This document shows, piece by piece, positions 9,554-18,281 of a stretch of 64,000 bases of DNA (its first letter is position 1; each line of letters opens with the position of its first letter). The notes under the pieces are model-generated. The model was not told where the DNA came from, ran no database searches, and saw nothing but the letters and a program-made list of their open reading frames with translations. A program made the position numbers and the translations under genes. The stretch is from Aristaeella hokkaidonensis (lineage in GTDB: Bacteria > Bacillota > Clostridia > Christensenellales > Aristaeellaceae): the NCBI RefSeq assembly GCF_018128945.1, contig NZ_CP068393.1:3286001-3350000 (forward strand), given 5' to 3'.

Positions 9554-10870
9554 TCAGACGTTTTCGGAACCGGAAAAGAAGCGACGGATTAATTCCGGCC
9601 TGTCTCCGAAATGCACATGGGCGAATGCGGCCAGTGTTTTTTCACGTTCATAACCGCAAACCCATTCGTTTTCAGGATTGGAAGCCTTCCGGATACGGCA
9701 GGCGAAAGACGCGTTTTCCAGGGGTTCGGCAAGGGCATGGTGGAATTCATGGGCGGGGAATACGAGACCGCTCTTTTCTTCCACAGTGACGTATCCAAAG
9801 CGCTGAAGGCGCTTTGTCATGCGGCAGCGCAAAGGCAGGAAACCGACCATGGGTACACCGTCGATTTCTTCGCCAAGGTACATCAGACCGCCGCATTCCG
9901 CATAGCAGGGCAGTCCACCGGAAAGCGCATCGCGGATGCTCCGGAGCATCCCCTGGTTTGCGGAAAGCCCGGAAGCAAAAACTTCCGGATAGCCGCCGCC
10001 GATATAGAGACCGTCCAGTCCGGAAGGCAGCTGCTGATCCCGGAGAGGGGAGAAAAATACCAGTTCCATACCGGCACGGGAAAGGGCGTCCAAGTTATCC
10101 TGATAATAAAAATGAAAGGCTTCGTCAAGCGCGACACCAAGACGGTAACCGGGGAAGGAAACCGCAGTGCCTGTTTCCGCTAATGCCGGAAGCGCGGGCG
10201 CCTGTCCGGCGAGGGAAAGCAGGAGGCTGGTATCCAGCGTTTGTTCCGCCAGGACAGCGGCTTCATCAATCCGCCTGAGCAGATCCGGGGTTTCCTCCGC
10301 AGGGACGAGGCCAAGGTGCCGGGAAGGCAGCTCCAGCTTCTGATCCCGGGTCAGGTATCCTGTGCAGGGGAGACCCGTGTAGTGTTCCACGGCGGTACGG
10401 ATCAGATCATAATGGTGCTGACCGGAAACCCGGTTAACCAGAACACCTGCAATGCCGTTTTCTTCCTGTAAAGACTGGAAACCTTTGACGGTGGCGGCGA
10501 CGCTGGCGGCCCCGCCGGAGGCGTCCACGGTCAGAATGACCGGCGTTTTTGTTTTTTGGGCCAACTCCCAGGTGGAACAGCGGAGGGTAACGGGATTCAG
10601 ACCGTCATAGTATCCCATAACTCCTTCGATGATACTGATATCCGCGTCGTTGCGGAGAACCCGGTTCAGGGTTTTATCCGCCATGAGCCAGGAGTCCAGA
10701 TTATGGGAAGGCCGCCCGCAGACAACACGATGAAATCCGGGATCAATATAATCCGGACCGGTTTTGTAAGGCGCGACGGTTAAGCCCTGTCTGCGAAGAA
10801 CGGACATGAGCAGCAGGGACGCGGTGGTTTTGCCGCAGCTACTGCCTGTGCCGGCAATCAGTAATCTCAT
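9554..10870 (-). CDS. cbiA: Cobyrinate a,c-diamide synthase
   Basis: 438 residues. The ATPase P-loop-like start MRLLIAGTGSSCGKTT, the YKTGPDYIDP motif and a C-terminal class-I glutamine amidotransferase domain with nucleophile in CYAECGGLMYLGE and catalytic His near AHEFHHA identify CbiA/CobB. It amidates the a and c side chains of cobyrinate using glutamine and ATP. The ATG overlaps the cbiC stop as ATGA. A longer frame upstream lies inside cbiC and is not used. Confidence 0.94.
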   Translation of the reverse strand: MRLLIAGTGSSCGKTTASLLLMSVLRRQGLTVAPYKTGPDYIDPGFHRVVCGRPSHNLDSWLMADKTLNRVLRNDADISIIEGVMGYYDGLNPVTLRCSTWELAQKTKTPVILTVDASGGAASVAATVKGFQSLQEENGIAGVLVNRVSGQHHYDLIRTAVEHYTGLPCTGYLTRDQKLELPSRHLGLVPAEETPDLLRRIDEAAVLAEQTLDTSLLLSLAGQAPALPALAETGTAVSFPGYRLGVALDEAFHFYYQDNLDALSRAGMELVFFSPLRDQQLPSGLDGLYIGGGYPEVFASGLSANQGMLRSIRDALSGGLPCYAECGGLMYLGEEIDGVPMVGFLPLRCRMTKRLQRFGYVTVEEKSGLVFPAHEFHHALAEPLENASFACRIRKASNPENEWVCGYEREKTLAAFAHVHFGDRPELIRRFFSGSENV

Positions 10871-11508
10871 GAGCGCACCCCCGGAATGCCGTACAGCAAT
10901 GCATTGACGATTGCCGCGGCAACATTGCTGCCGCCCCGGCGGCCCATTGCAACGATACAGGGTATACCGCTGGCCCAAAGCTTTCCCTTGACCTCAACCA
11001 CGTTGACAAAGCCCACGGGAACGCCAATGACAGCGATATCCGCAGGCGGTGTGTCCAGATTCAGGAGCGGGAGCAGGAACGTGGGAGCATTGCCGCAGAC
11101 AAATAGTTTGGGTCCCGGAAGCCGGAGGGCTTTTTCCATGCTGACCACGGCCCGGGTCAGGCCGCGGGATTTTGCCTCCCGCATGACTTCCTGATCCGAC
11201 ATATAGCACAGGGCCGAGATACCGAGTTTTGTCAGGGAGGGCTTGCTGATGCCTGTCAGGGCCATGTTTGTATCGGTGATGATGGTGGCGCCGGCGATAA
11301 GCATGTTCCGGATCAGCTCCACCACGCCCGGGGTAAAACGCATGTTTTCAGCAAAGCTGAAGTCCGCAGTGGTATGGATGACCCGTTTGACGATGGGCTT
11401 GATCTCTTCGGGCAGGGGAACGGTCAGCTCTGACTCAATGATCTCCATGCTGCGTTTTTCAATTCCGGCGGGATCCATGAACGTCACACCGTAATCTGTT
11501 TCATTCAT
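10867..11508 (-). CDS. cbiC: Cobalt-precorrin-8 methylmutase
   Basis: 213 residues. DPAGIEKRSMEIIESEL at the N-terminus, the VIHTTADFSFAENM motif containing the catalytic His, and IGVPVGFVNVVEVK near the C-terminus are diagnostic for CbiC/CobH, which moves a methyl group from C11 to C12 to give cobyrinate. The start overlaps the end of cbiD by eight bases and its stop overlaps cbiA, so the genes are translationally linked. Confidence 0.94.
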   Translation of the reverse strand: MNETDYGVTFMDPAGIEKRSMEIIESELTVPLPEEIKPIVKRVIHTTADFSFAENMRFTPGVVELIRNMLIAGATIITDTNMALTGISKPSLTKLGISALCYMSDQEVMREAKSRGLTRAVVSMEKALRLPGPKLFVCGNAPTFLLPLLNLDTPPADIAVIGVPVGFVNVVEVKGKLWASGIPCIVAMGRRGGSNVAAAIVNALLYGIPGVRS

Positions 11509-12547
11509 CTGTATAGCCTCCGATCCTGTGTCCCTGTCCGTCCAGCATCATGGTATCCACCCGGAGAGCATTGCCGGTGCGGGCAGAGGCGTAACGGGAC
11601 GCGCTGCGGCACAGGTTATTCCATACACTTTCATATCCGGCTTCACGGATGACGGGAATCAGCCCGTCCAGGGTGACGCTGTTCATTACGGTGCGAAGCA
11701 GATCTATTGGCGCATCAAGGAGCGCGAGATGCGCGCAGAGTGCTTCCCGCCGTCCGTCTCCGTAACGGCTGTGAGTCTGCATGCTTCCGCCTGAAACCTT
11801 TACCAGTTTTCCGGGCTGCCCGGCCAGCAGGACACGGCGGAAACCCAGCTCTGCGGCACAATCCAGCGCGTCGCCGACAAAGTTGCTGATCTGGACGCAG
11901 GTGCTTTCCGGCTGCAGCGCCTGCATGGCTTTTTCACCCTGGCTGCCGAATACAAGCGTGATCTCATCAAGGCCGGAGGTCCTGCGGAACTGCAGTTCCA
12001 GCCGGATGGCTTCCACCAGGGATTCCTCGCTCATGGGGCGGACGATACCGGTGGTACCCAGGATGGACAGGCCGCCTTCAATACCCAGGCGGGGATTGAA
12101 GGTTTTCCGGGCCATTTCCTCTCCGCCGGTAATGCCTACGGTCACTTCTGCCGCCAGGTCCGGCCAGACAGAGCGTACGGCATTCCGGATCATTTCCCGG
12201 GGAACCGGGTTGATGGCAGCTTCACCGATGGGCAGCTTTAAGCCCGGAAGAGTGATGACGCCGACCCCTTCGCCGGCACGGAAGTTGATTTCTCCCGGCG
12301 TATTCCCGACTGCAACCTCAGCCCAGACCTCGCATCCGCCGGTGATATCAGGATCGTCTCCCGCATCCTTGATCACAGCACAGCGGTACGGGGAAAGCGG
12401 ACGGATTTCCGCCCTGTACTCCCGTCCTTCCGGTACGATGATCGAAACACAGGCGGGGCACTCGCCTTCCTTCTGCCAGAGGCAGGAGGCCAGTGCGCAG
12501 GCGGCGGCACAGCTTCCGGTGGTAAAGCCTTCTCGTAACTGCTTCAT
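11501..12547 (-). CDS. cbiD: Cobalt-precorrin-5B C1-methyltransferase
   Basis: 348 residues. Begins MKQLREGFTTGSCAAACA, the CbiD signature, with AEVTVGITGGEEMARKTFNPRLG and the LVKVSGGSMQTHSRYGDGR region. CbiD methylates C1 in the anaerobic pathway. The ATG shares one base with the cbiG stop (TGATG), so reinitiation is likely. Confidence 0.94.
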   Translation of the reverse strand: MKQLREGFTTGSCAAACALASCLWQKEGECPACVSIIVPEGREYRAEIRPLSPYRCAVIKDAGDDPDITGGCEVWAEVAVGNTPGEINFRAGEGVGVITLPGLKLPIGEAAINPVPREMIRNAVRSVWPDLAAEVTVGITGGEEMARKTFNPRLGIEGGLSILGTTGIVRPMSEESLVEAIRLELQFRRTSGLDEITLVFGSQGEKAMQALQPESTCVQISNFVGDALDCAAELGFRRVLLAGQPGKLVKVSGGSMQTHSRYGDGRREALCAHLALLDAPIDLLRTVMNSVTLDGLIPVIREAGYESVWNNLCRSASRYASARTGNALRVDTMMLDGQGHRIGGYTDE

Positions 12548-13431
12548 CAGATTTCCCTCGTTCCGGCCAGGGCCAGGGTGATTCCTTCCGCGGCTGTTTT
12601 GCCGACCAGCAGGCTGCCGCCGGCCAGCACAGCGGCGCGTTCACACACATTATCCACTCCGGTGGTTTTTTCCACAAAGTCCGAATGAGCAAAGATACCC
12701 GGAACCGCGCGAAGCTCATCCGCGGAATAAACCTGAAGGGGAAGATGGTATCTGCTGCAGAAACGCACCAATGCTGGTTCATGCTGCTTGAGATCAATGG
12801 TGGCGACAGCCCGGAGGGCGAGCAGGGATACGCTGTTTTCCTTCAGGAAGCTCAGAACTTTCTCCTCAAAGGCTTCCGGATCGATATCCCTCCGGCAGCC
12901 GGCACCGAGCACGAGCGTCCGGGGACGGAGCCAGAGCGTGACAGGGAAGGGTGGATCGATCTGCCTTTCGGTAATCGCTACGCCGACATCGTGGCCAGCC
13001 AGCATAGCGGAGGAAACGGATTTGATCGCTTCCGGATTCTCAATGGCACAGTCATGCTCCACTGCCCAGGTGTCCGCCGCGGTCATGCCCCGCAGGTCTG
13101 TGGCTGTGGTGATGACAGGCACGGCTCCCGTTTTCAGGGCGATTTCCCCGGCGAGCGTATTGGCACCGCCGATATGTCCCGAAAGGAGGGAAATCACATG
13201 TTTTCCGGCTTCATCCATGACAAGGACAGCCGGATCGGTGGTTTTGTCCCGGAGCAGCGGCGCGACCGCGCGTACGGCGATTCCACACGCGCCGATAAAC
13301 AGCAGCGCATCAGAATCGTCAAAATACTTCCGGGTCCACTCCATGACCGGGATTCCCCGATCCACGGGGAATCCGAGCTGCTGCTGCCAGGACTGGCCCC
13401 GGTCTGTAAAGGCAATTGCGTGAATGATCAT
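12547..13431 (-). CDS. cbiG: Cobalt-precorrin-5A hydrolase
   Basis: 294 residues. The N-terminal half holds FIGACGIAVRAVAPLL and HVISLLSGHIGGANTLA; the C-terminal half holds LVLGAGCRRD. This two-part architecture is CbiG, which opens the delta-lactone of cobalt-precorrin-5A and releases acetaldehyde. It overlaps cbiF upstream (ATGA) and cbiD downstream (TGATG). Confidence 0.94.
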   Translation of the reverse strand: MIIHAIAFTDRGQSWQQQLGFPVDRGIPVMEWTRKYFDDSDALLFIGACGIAVRAVAPLLRDKTTDPAVLVMDEAGKHVISLLSGHIGGANTLAGEIALKTGAVPVITTATDLRGMTAADTWAVEHDCAIENPEAIKSVSSAMLAGHDVGVAITERQIDPPFPVTLWLRPRTLVLGAGCRRDIDPEAFEEKVLSFLKENSVSLLALRAVATIDLKQHEPALVRFCSRYHLPLQVYSADELRAVPGIFAHSDFVEKTTGVDNVCERAAVLAGGSLLVGKTAAEGITLALAGTREI

Positions 13432-14201
13432 GGTCTGGATGCATCCTCCGTATTTGGAGATTCACTTTTGCGGTACTCATGTGAAAAGGAAGGATCATAC
13501 AGCTTCGAGCGTTCCACGGTGCCTTCCAGGAACCGGCCGACCAGCACGAGTGCTGTTTTCTGTATATGGGCAGCTTTGTCCGGCAGGTCAGACAAGGTGC
13601 CGTGGACTATCTCCTGATCCGGCCAGGAGGCCTTGTAAACAACGACGGCAGGGGTGTTAGGCGCATATCCGCCGGAAATCAGTTCCGCACAGAGCTCCCT
13701 CAGCATACCAACGCTGAGGAAAAAGGCCATGGTTGCCTGATGGGCTGCGAGCGCAGGAACATTTTCCTGCTCCGGAACCGCGGTCCTGCCTGCCCGCCGG
13801 CTGACGATGACTGTCTGGCTGACGCCCGGAAGGGTCAGTTCACTTTTCAGCGCGGCTGCGGCCGCGTTCAGGGAGCTGACACCGGGGACGACTTCATAGG
13901 ACAGACCTTCCTGGTCCAGCAGATCCATCTGTTCGTGGACAGCACCGTAAAAGGAAGGATCACCGGTGTGAAGCCGGACGACGGTATCATCATCCCGATG
14001 GGCCTTGAGCGCAGAGATTACCTGCTCCAGCGTCATGGAAGCGCTGTTCAGCTTCTCACAGTTCCCGGGGCAGTAATCGAGAAGCTCCGGGTTCACCAGG
14101 GAACCAGCATAGATGACAAGGCTTGCCTTCTGTAAAAGCTTCATCCCCCGCAGGGTGATCAGGTCCGCCGCACCGGGACCCGCGCCGATAAAATAAATCA
14201 T
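13428..14201 (-). CDS. cbiF: Cobalt-precorrin-4 C11-methyltransferase
   Basis: 257 residues. FIGAGPGAADLITLRG is the SAM-dependent tetrapyrrole methylase N-terminal motif; VIYAGSLVNPELL and RLHTGDPSFYGAVHEQ are specific to CbiF/CobM. It adds the C11 methyl. The ATG at 14201 is preceded by AAAAGGAG; the frame continues upstream for 49 codons into cbiET but without a site. The stop overlaps cbiG. Confidence 0.93.
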   Translation of the reverse strand: MIYFIGAGPGAADLITLRGMKLLQKASLVIYAGSLVNPELLDYCPGNCEKLNSASMTLEQVISALKAHRDDDTVVRLHTGDPSFYGAVHEQMDLLDQEGLSYEVVPGVSSLNAAAAALKSELTLPGVSQTVIVSRRAGRTAVPEQENVPALAAHQATMAFFLSVGMLRELCAELISGGYAPNTPAVVVYKASWPDQEIVHGTLSDLPDKAAHIQKTALVLVGRFLEGTVERSKLYDPSFSHEYRKSESPNTEDASRP

Positions 14202-14211
14202 ATTTCTCCTT

Positions 14212-15408
14212 TTATTCCCCGCAAAGATCTGCGGAGAGAACAAAAACAGGATTTTGTGCGCGAAGCATATGGTAATCACCCAACAACTCCGCGCGGGAAA
14301 CAGCAATCTGAACCGCAGAGAAGTTCTTCTTTTCTCGGAGAAGATCAAAGAACTCCCGGATGCTCTCCAGCGTCACGGCTGTTCCGCACAGCCGTACCGG
14401 AGTATCCAGCTTCTCAAGCAGGGAAAGAATTTCAGCTGCATGACCGCCGGTGCCGCCCAGGAAAACATGGGTAGGCGCCGGCAGGTTCTTCAGCGCTTCC
14501 GGAGCACTGCCCGCGACAATCTCCGCATTTTGGAGATGGAAATGCCGGATGTTTTCTTCTGTCAGTTTCAAGGCATCCGGATCACGTTCCACAGCGAAAA
14601 CCTGACCGAAAGGACACTGAAGCGCACACTCCACGGTGACGCTTCCTGTTCCGGAACCGATATCCCAGACAACCGCATCCGGAGTAAGATCCAGTTCCGC
14701 GGCAATCTGGGCGCGGATTTCTTTTTTAGTCATGGGCGTTTTCCCGCGCACAAACGCATCATCCGGCAGCGCAAAAGCGCGGGAAGCCCATCCTGCATTG
14801 TTGTTTTCGATCAGGGCAACGGAAAGGGAATCGTATACCCGGTCTTCCCAGGGACCGATGCATTCATCCGGATAGGAGATCCTTTCCCCAACCGTTATTT
14901 CGGCATTTTCCAGGCCACCGTCACACAGTGACTGCCTGATCCAGCAAGGGTTATGCTCCGCATCCAGAAGCAGCAGCGTCATCCGGCTGGTACGGACAGT
15001 ATGACACAGTGCGGACGGGGTCAGCTGCTTTCCGTGAGCGGAGAGGATCCGGGCCTGCTGCCAGGGAATACCGAGTTTCGCACAGAAGGCCTGGAGGCTG
15101 CTGACGCCCGGATGCACCCGAAGTGCTTCCCGGCCAAAGCGCTCTGTCAGGATGGGAAGCATGCTGTACAGACCGGCGTCTCCCGACAGCAGAACAGCTA
15201 TGCGAAGTCCTTCCGCACGAAGGGCTTCCATGTCTTCCAGCGCTTTGGAAAAAGGAGTCAGGGGACGGCATGCCGCCGGGTTACGAACCAGGTTTTGGGT
15301 CCGTTCCGCACAAAAGACGGCGTCAGCCTCATCCAGTGTCCTGCGGGCCTGTACAGTCAGGAAATCCTCACTTCCCGGGCCTGCGCTTACCACATCAATC
15401 CAGTTCAT
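14212..15408 (-). CDS. cbiET: Fused cobalt-precorrin-7 C5-methyltransferase and C15-methyltransferase/decarboxylase (CbiE-CbiT)
   Basis: 398 residues. Residues 1-200 are the CbiE methylase (VVSAGPGSEDFLTVQA, LLSGDAGLYSMLP). Residues 200-398 are the Rossmann-type CbiT (VWDIGSGTGSVTVECAL, FLGGTGGHAAEIL). The fusion equals aerobic CobL and methylates C5 and C15 while decarboxylating the C12 acetate. ATG 15408 is chosen because GAGGG lies about 8 bases upstream; the ATG at 15414 is too close. It overlaps the end of the ABC ATPase gene. Confidence 0.92.
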   Translation of the reverse strand: MNWIDVVSAGPGSEDFLTVQARRTLDEADAVFCAERTQNLVRNPAACRPLTPFSKALEDMEALRAEGLRIAVLLSGDAGLYSMLPILTERFGREALRVHPGVSSLQAFCAKLGIPWQQARILSAHGKQLTPSALCHTVRTSRMTLLLLDAEHNPCWIRQSLCDGGLENAEITVGERISYPDECIGPWEDRVYDSLSVALIENNNAGWASRAFALPDDAFVRGKTPMTKKEIRAQIAAELDLTPDAVVWDIGSGTGSVTVECALQCPFGQVFAVERDPDALKLTEENIRHFHLQNAEIVAGSAPEALKNLPAPTHVFLGGTGGHAAEILSLLEKLDTPVRLCGTAVTLESIREFFDLLREKKNFSAVQIAVSRAELLGDYHMLRAQNPVFVLSADLCGE

Positions 15409-16516
15409 CAGCATCCCTCACGATCTTCAATCCCTGTGATTTGGCAAAAGAGATCAGTTCCGTATTCATCCGGTTCAGGGAACCTTCCGGCGTACCTGCA
15501 TCCAACAGGACGCCGCAGTCCACCAAAAGCTGTCGGGCGGCTTCGAAATGTTTTGAAGTCATCTCTCCGAAACCGGGAACGATGACTGTATCCCGGGCCA
15601 GCGCGCAAGCTACATCTGTCTCCCGGTCATGCCCGAAGAGGATACCTGCGGCAAAGGGAATTCCTTTCTTCTGGAGTTTCCGGTAATGCGGAATACCAAA
15701 GCCCCCGCCGCCCACGACAAAGACGCGGGGATTGCCTTCCGGCTTCTTCAGTTCCAGACTGCCGCGGCCGGTCAGATAGCTGCCCCGGTCCAGGTCATAC
15801 AGATCAGCTATGATTTCATCCCGGAATAATTCTTCCGGTCTGCCGTATTTCCAGACGGTGTCGCCCTTGACACCCATCACATAATCGGAGATTTTTTCCG
15901 CCAGATCAATTTCATGCATGGACAGGAGCACCGTAACATTCTTCACACGGGAAACTTCCAGCAGAATATCCAGCAGGTCAATTTTATGGCGGATATCCAA
16001 GAAAGAGGTAGGCTCGTCCAGCACCAGGATTTCCGGTTCCTGACAGAGGGCCCGAGCCATCAGCACCCGCTGGCGCTGACCATCACTGATCCGGGAGAAA
16101 TCCCGATCGGCGATGGCGTCCACCTGCAGCTTTGCCAGCATCTGATGCACGATTCCCCGGTCTGCTTCGGACAGGCGGCCGAATTGTCCGGTGTAAGGGT
16201 AGCGACCCATGGCGGCCACTTCAAAGCAGGTCATCATTTCCGGGCGAACGCGGTCTGTCAGAAGAACCGAGAGCTTTTCAGCCAGGCGGTTGTGGGAATA
16301 GCGGGACATCGGCTGTCCGTCGATCATGACGGTACCCGCGATTGCGGCAAGCTGCGCGGCAACAGTTTTCAGAATGGTTGATTTTCCGGCACCGTTAGGA
16401 CCGATCAGCGTGAGAACAGAACCTGCCGGAAGATCAAAGGAGATATCCCGGATCAGCGGCTGTCCCTGGTAACCAACCGTCAGCGCCCTGGCACTGAATG
16501 CATAATGATCAGCCAT
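15395..16516 (-). CDS. Cobalamin/iron-type ABC ATPase with an extra C-terminal domain
   Basis: 373 residues, against about 255 for a plain BtuD/FecE ATPase. Residues 1-250 hold Walker A GPNGAGKST, signature ISDGQRQRVLMARAL and Walker B ILVLDEPTSFLD. From about residue 255 a ~115-residue domain follows, starting RVFVVGGGGFGIPHYRKLQKKG and containing ILFGHDRETDVACALA. I recall similar extensions on ATPases of iron/cobamide-type transporters; its function is not known to me. It overlaps the permease gene upstream by eight bases and cbiET downstream by 14. It is expected to energise the BtuC-like permease. Confidence 0.85.
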   Translation of the reverse strand: MADHYAFSARALTVGYQGQPLIRDISFDLPAGSVLTLIGPNGAGKSTILKTVAAQLAAIAGTVMIDGQPMSRYSHNRLAEKLSVLLTDRVRPEMMTCFEVAAMGRYPYTGQFGRLSEADRGIVHQMLAKLQVDAIADRDFSRISDGQRQRVLMARALCQEPEILVLDEPTSFLDIRHKIDLLDILLEVSRVKNVTVLLSMHEIDLAEKISDYVMGVKGDTVWKYGRPEELFRDEIIADLYDLDRGSYLTGRGSLELKKPEGNPRVFVVGGGGFGIPHYRKLQKKGIPFAAGILFGHDRETDVACALARDTVIVPGFGEMTSKHFEAARQLLVDCGVLLDAGTPEGSLNRMNTELISFAKSQGLKIVRDADELD

Positions 16517-17540
16517 TTTCTTTCCCCCTTTGCCGGTTCAGCATCAGCGCGATGACAACCGGTGCTCCGAACACGGCCGTAACTGTGCTGATCTGCAGTT
16601 CAGAAGGTGAAAACGCTGTACGGGCGATCAGATCGCATCCCATGCAGAATACGCTTCCGAAGAGGAAGGATCCGGGAATGATGACCGCAGGTTTGGAGGT
16701 GCCGAAGAGCAGGCGCGTGATATGGGGAACAGCCACGCCGACAAAGGAGATGGGGCCTGCCAGGGCGGTGACCACCGCGGAAAGCAGACTGGAAAGCGCA
16801 ATCAGGGCAATCCTGAAGGCGCGGATATTGACTCCCATGCTGCGCGCGTAGTTTTCTCCCAGCTGGTAGGCTGTCATCGGTTTGGAAAGGAAAACAGCAC
16901 CTGCAACACACAGGAAAATGACAACAGACGAAAACCCCAGGTTCCGCCAGGAAACGGCGGAGAAGCTGCCCTGGCTCCAGGAATGAAGATTTGCAATGCC
17001 GGCTTCATCTGCGAAGGTAACCAGGAAATTGGTCACCGCGGTGCAGATGCTGCCGATCATGATACCGGTGATCAGCAGGGCTGCCATGGAACGGACGCGG
17101 CCGGCAAAAAGGAGCACGAAGCCGGTGACGATCAGGGATCCCAGGAAGGAAGCCGCCATGATGGTCCAGTAAGGAGCGTCTGTTGAAGCACGGATGACGA
17201 ATACCATGACTACTCCGACCAGCATTTTTGCGCCGTTTGAGATACCCAGCACATAGGGACCTGCAATGGGATTGCGGAAGAAGCTCTGGAGCAGGAAACC
17301 GGATACGCTGAGGGCACCGCCCAGCAGCGCAGCTGCCAGCAGGCGGGGCAGACGAATCTTCCAGATTACGTCAGCTGCCTTGCTGCCTTCGCCGCTGCCC
17401 GCAAAAAGAATTCGGAGGACTTCTTTCGGGGCGATTGCGATACTGCCGGTGCAGGCATTCAGCGCACCCATGATGACAAAGGTCACCACGAGCAGCGCAA
17501 AAATGATCCCGAAACGCAGCGTCTGTTTTTTCTGCATCAT
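16509..17540 (-). CDS. FecCD/BtuC family ABC permease
   Basis: 343 residues with about 9-10 hydrophobic segments. The GPYVLGISNGAKM region, ISFVGVAVPHITRLLFG and PGSFLFGSVFCMGCDLIAR are conserved in BtuC/FecCD permeases for cobalamin, heme and siderophores. AAAGGA precedes the first of two ATGs. The start overlaps the cbiH stop (ATGA). Placement within a B12-riboswitch operon suggests corrinoid, cobinamide or another tetrapyrrole as cargo. Confidence 0.9.
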   Translation of the reverse strand: MMQKKQTLRFGIIFALLVVTFVIMGALNACTGSIAIAPKEVLRILFAGSGEGSKAADVIWKIRLPRLLAAALLGGALSVSGFLLQSFFRNPIAGPYVLGISNGAKMLVGVVMVFVIRASTDAPYWTIMAASFLGSLIVTGFVLLFAGRVRSMAALLITGIMIGSICTAVTNFLVTFADEAGIANLHSWSQGSFSAVSWRNLGFSSVVIFLCVAGAVFLSKPMTAYQLGENYARSMGVNIRAFRIALIALSSLLSAVVTALAGPISFVGVAVPHITRLLFGTSKPAVIIPGSFLFGSVFCMGCDLIARTAFSPSELQISTVTAVFGAPVVIALMLNRQRGKENG

Positions 17541-18271
17541 TTATTCCTTTCCGTATATCCCCTGGGAGTTACCATCCTGCCGTCGATGACACGGGTCTGG
17601 CTGTTGCCGATAAAAACTGTGGTAAACATATCCGCCTGATAATCCTGAAGCTCTTTCAGGGTCATGAGGCAAAAGGATTCTTCCGGACGGGCAATATTCC
17701 GGGCCGCACCACAGACTGTTTCCGGCGAAGCGTGGCGGAGAATGATTTCACAGGCCCTGCTCAGGTGATCCTTGCGTTTCATGCTTGCCGGATTATACAG
17801 GGCAATGCACAGATCTCCCGCAGCGGCATGATCCAGCCGCTTTTCAATTGTTTCCCAAGGCGTCAGCAGGTCGGAAAGGCTGATGACCGCGAAATCATGA
17901 CCCAGGGGTGCGCCGAGGAGCGCAGCACCGCTCAACGCAGCGGTGACACCGGGGACGACGTTGATTTCAAGACCGGTTCCTTCCGCCAGCTCGTACAGAA
18001 GGCCTGTCATGCCATAGACACCAGCGTCGCCGCTGCAGACCATGGCGGCATGCTTTCCGCCCAGTGCTTCAGCAAGCAGCAGGCGGCACCGCTCTGTTTC
18101 ACCACGCATGGGTGTGGAGATGAACTCCTTGTCAGGAAAAAGCGGACGGATCAGGTCAATATATCCCTGATAACCCGCAATTACTTCCGCATGGCGGAGT
18201 GTTTCTGCCGCACGCAGCGTCATTTCATCCGCCGCACCCGGCCCGATTCCAACCACATACAATTCGCCCAT
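17537..18271 (-). CDS. cbiH: Cobalt-precorrin-3B C17-methyltransferase
   Basis: 244 residues. GIGPGAADEMTLRA, VIAGYQGYIDL, VCSGDAGVYGMTGLLYEL, FAVISLSDLLTPWE and LYNPASMKRKDHL identify CbiH/CobJ, which methylates C17 and contracts the ring. AAGGAG lies 7 bases before the ATG. It is sandwiched between the transporter genes, 10 bases after the binding-protein gene. Confidence 0.93.
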   Translation of the reverse strand: MGELYVVGIGPGAADEMTLRAAETLRHAEVIAGYQGYIDLIRPLFPDKEFISTPMRGETERCRLLLAEALGGKHAAMVCSGDAGVYGMTGLLYELAEGTGLEINVVPGVTAALSGAALLGAPLGHDFAVISLSDLLTPWETIEKRLDHAAAGDLCIALYNPASMKRKDHLSRACEIILRHASPETVCGAARNIARPEESFCLMTLKELQDYQADMFTTVFIGNSQTRVIDGRMVTPRGYTERNK

Positions 18272-18281
18272 TGACTACTCC

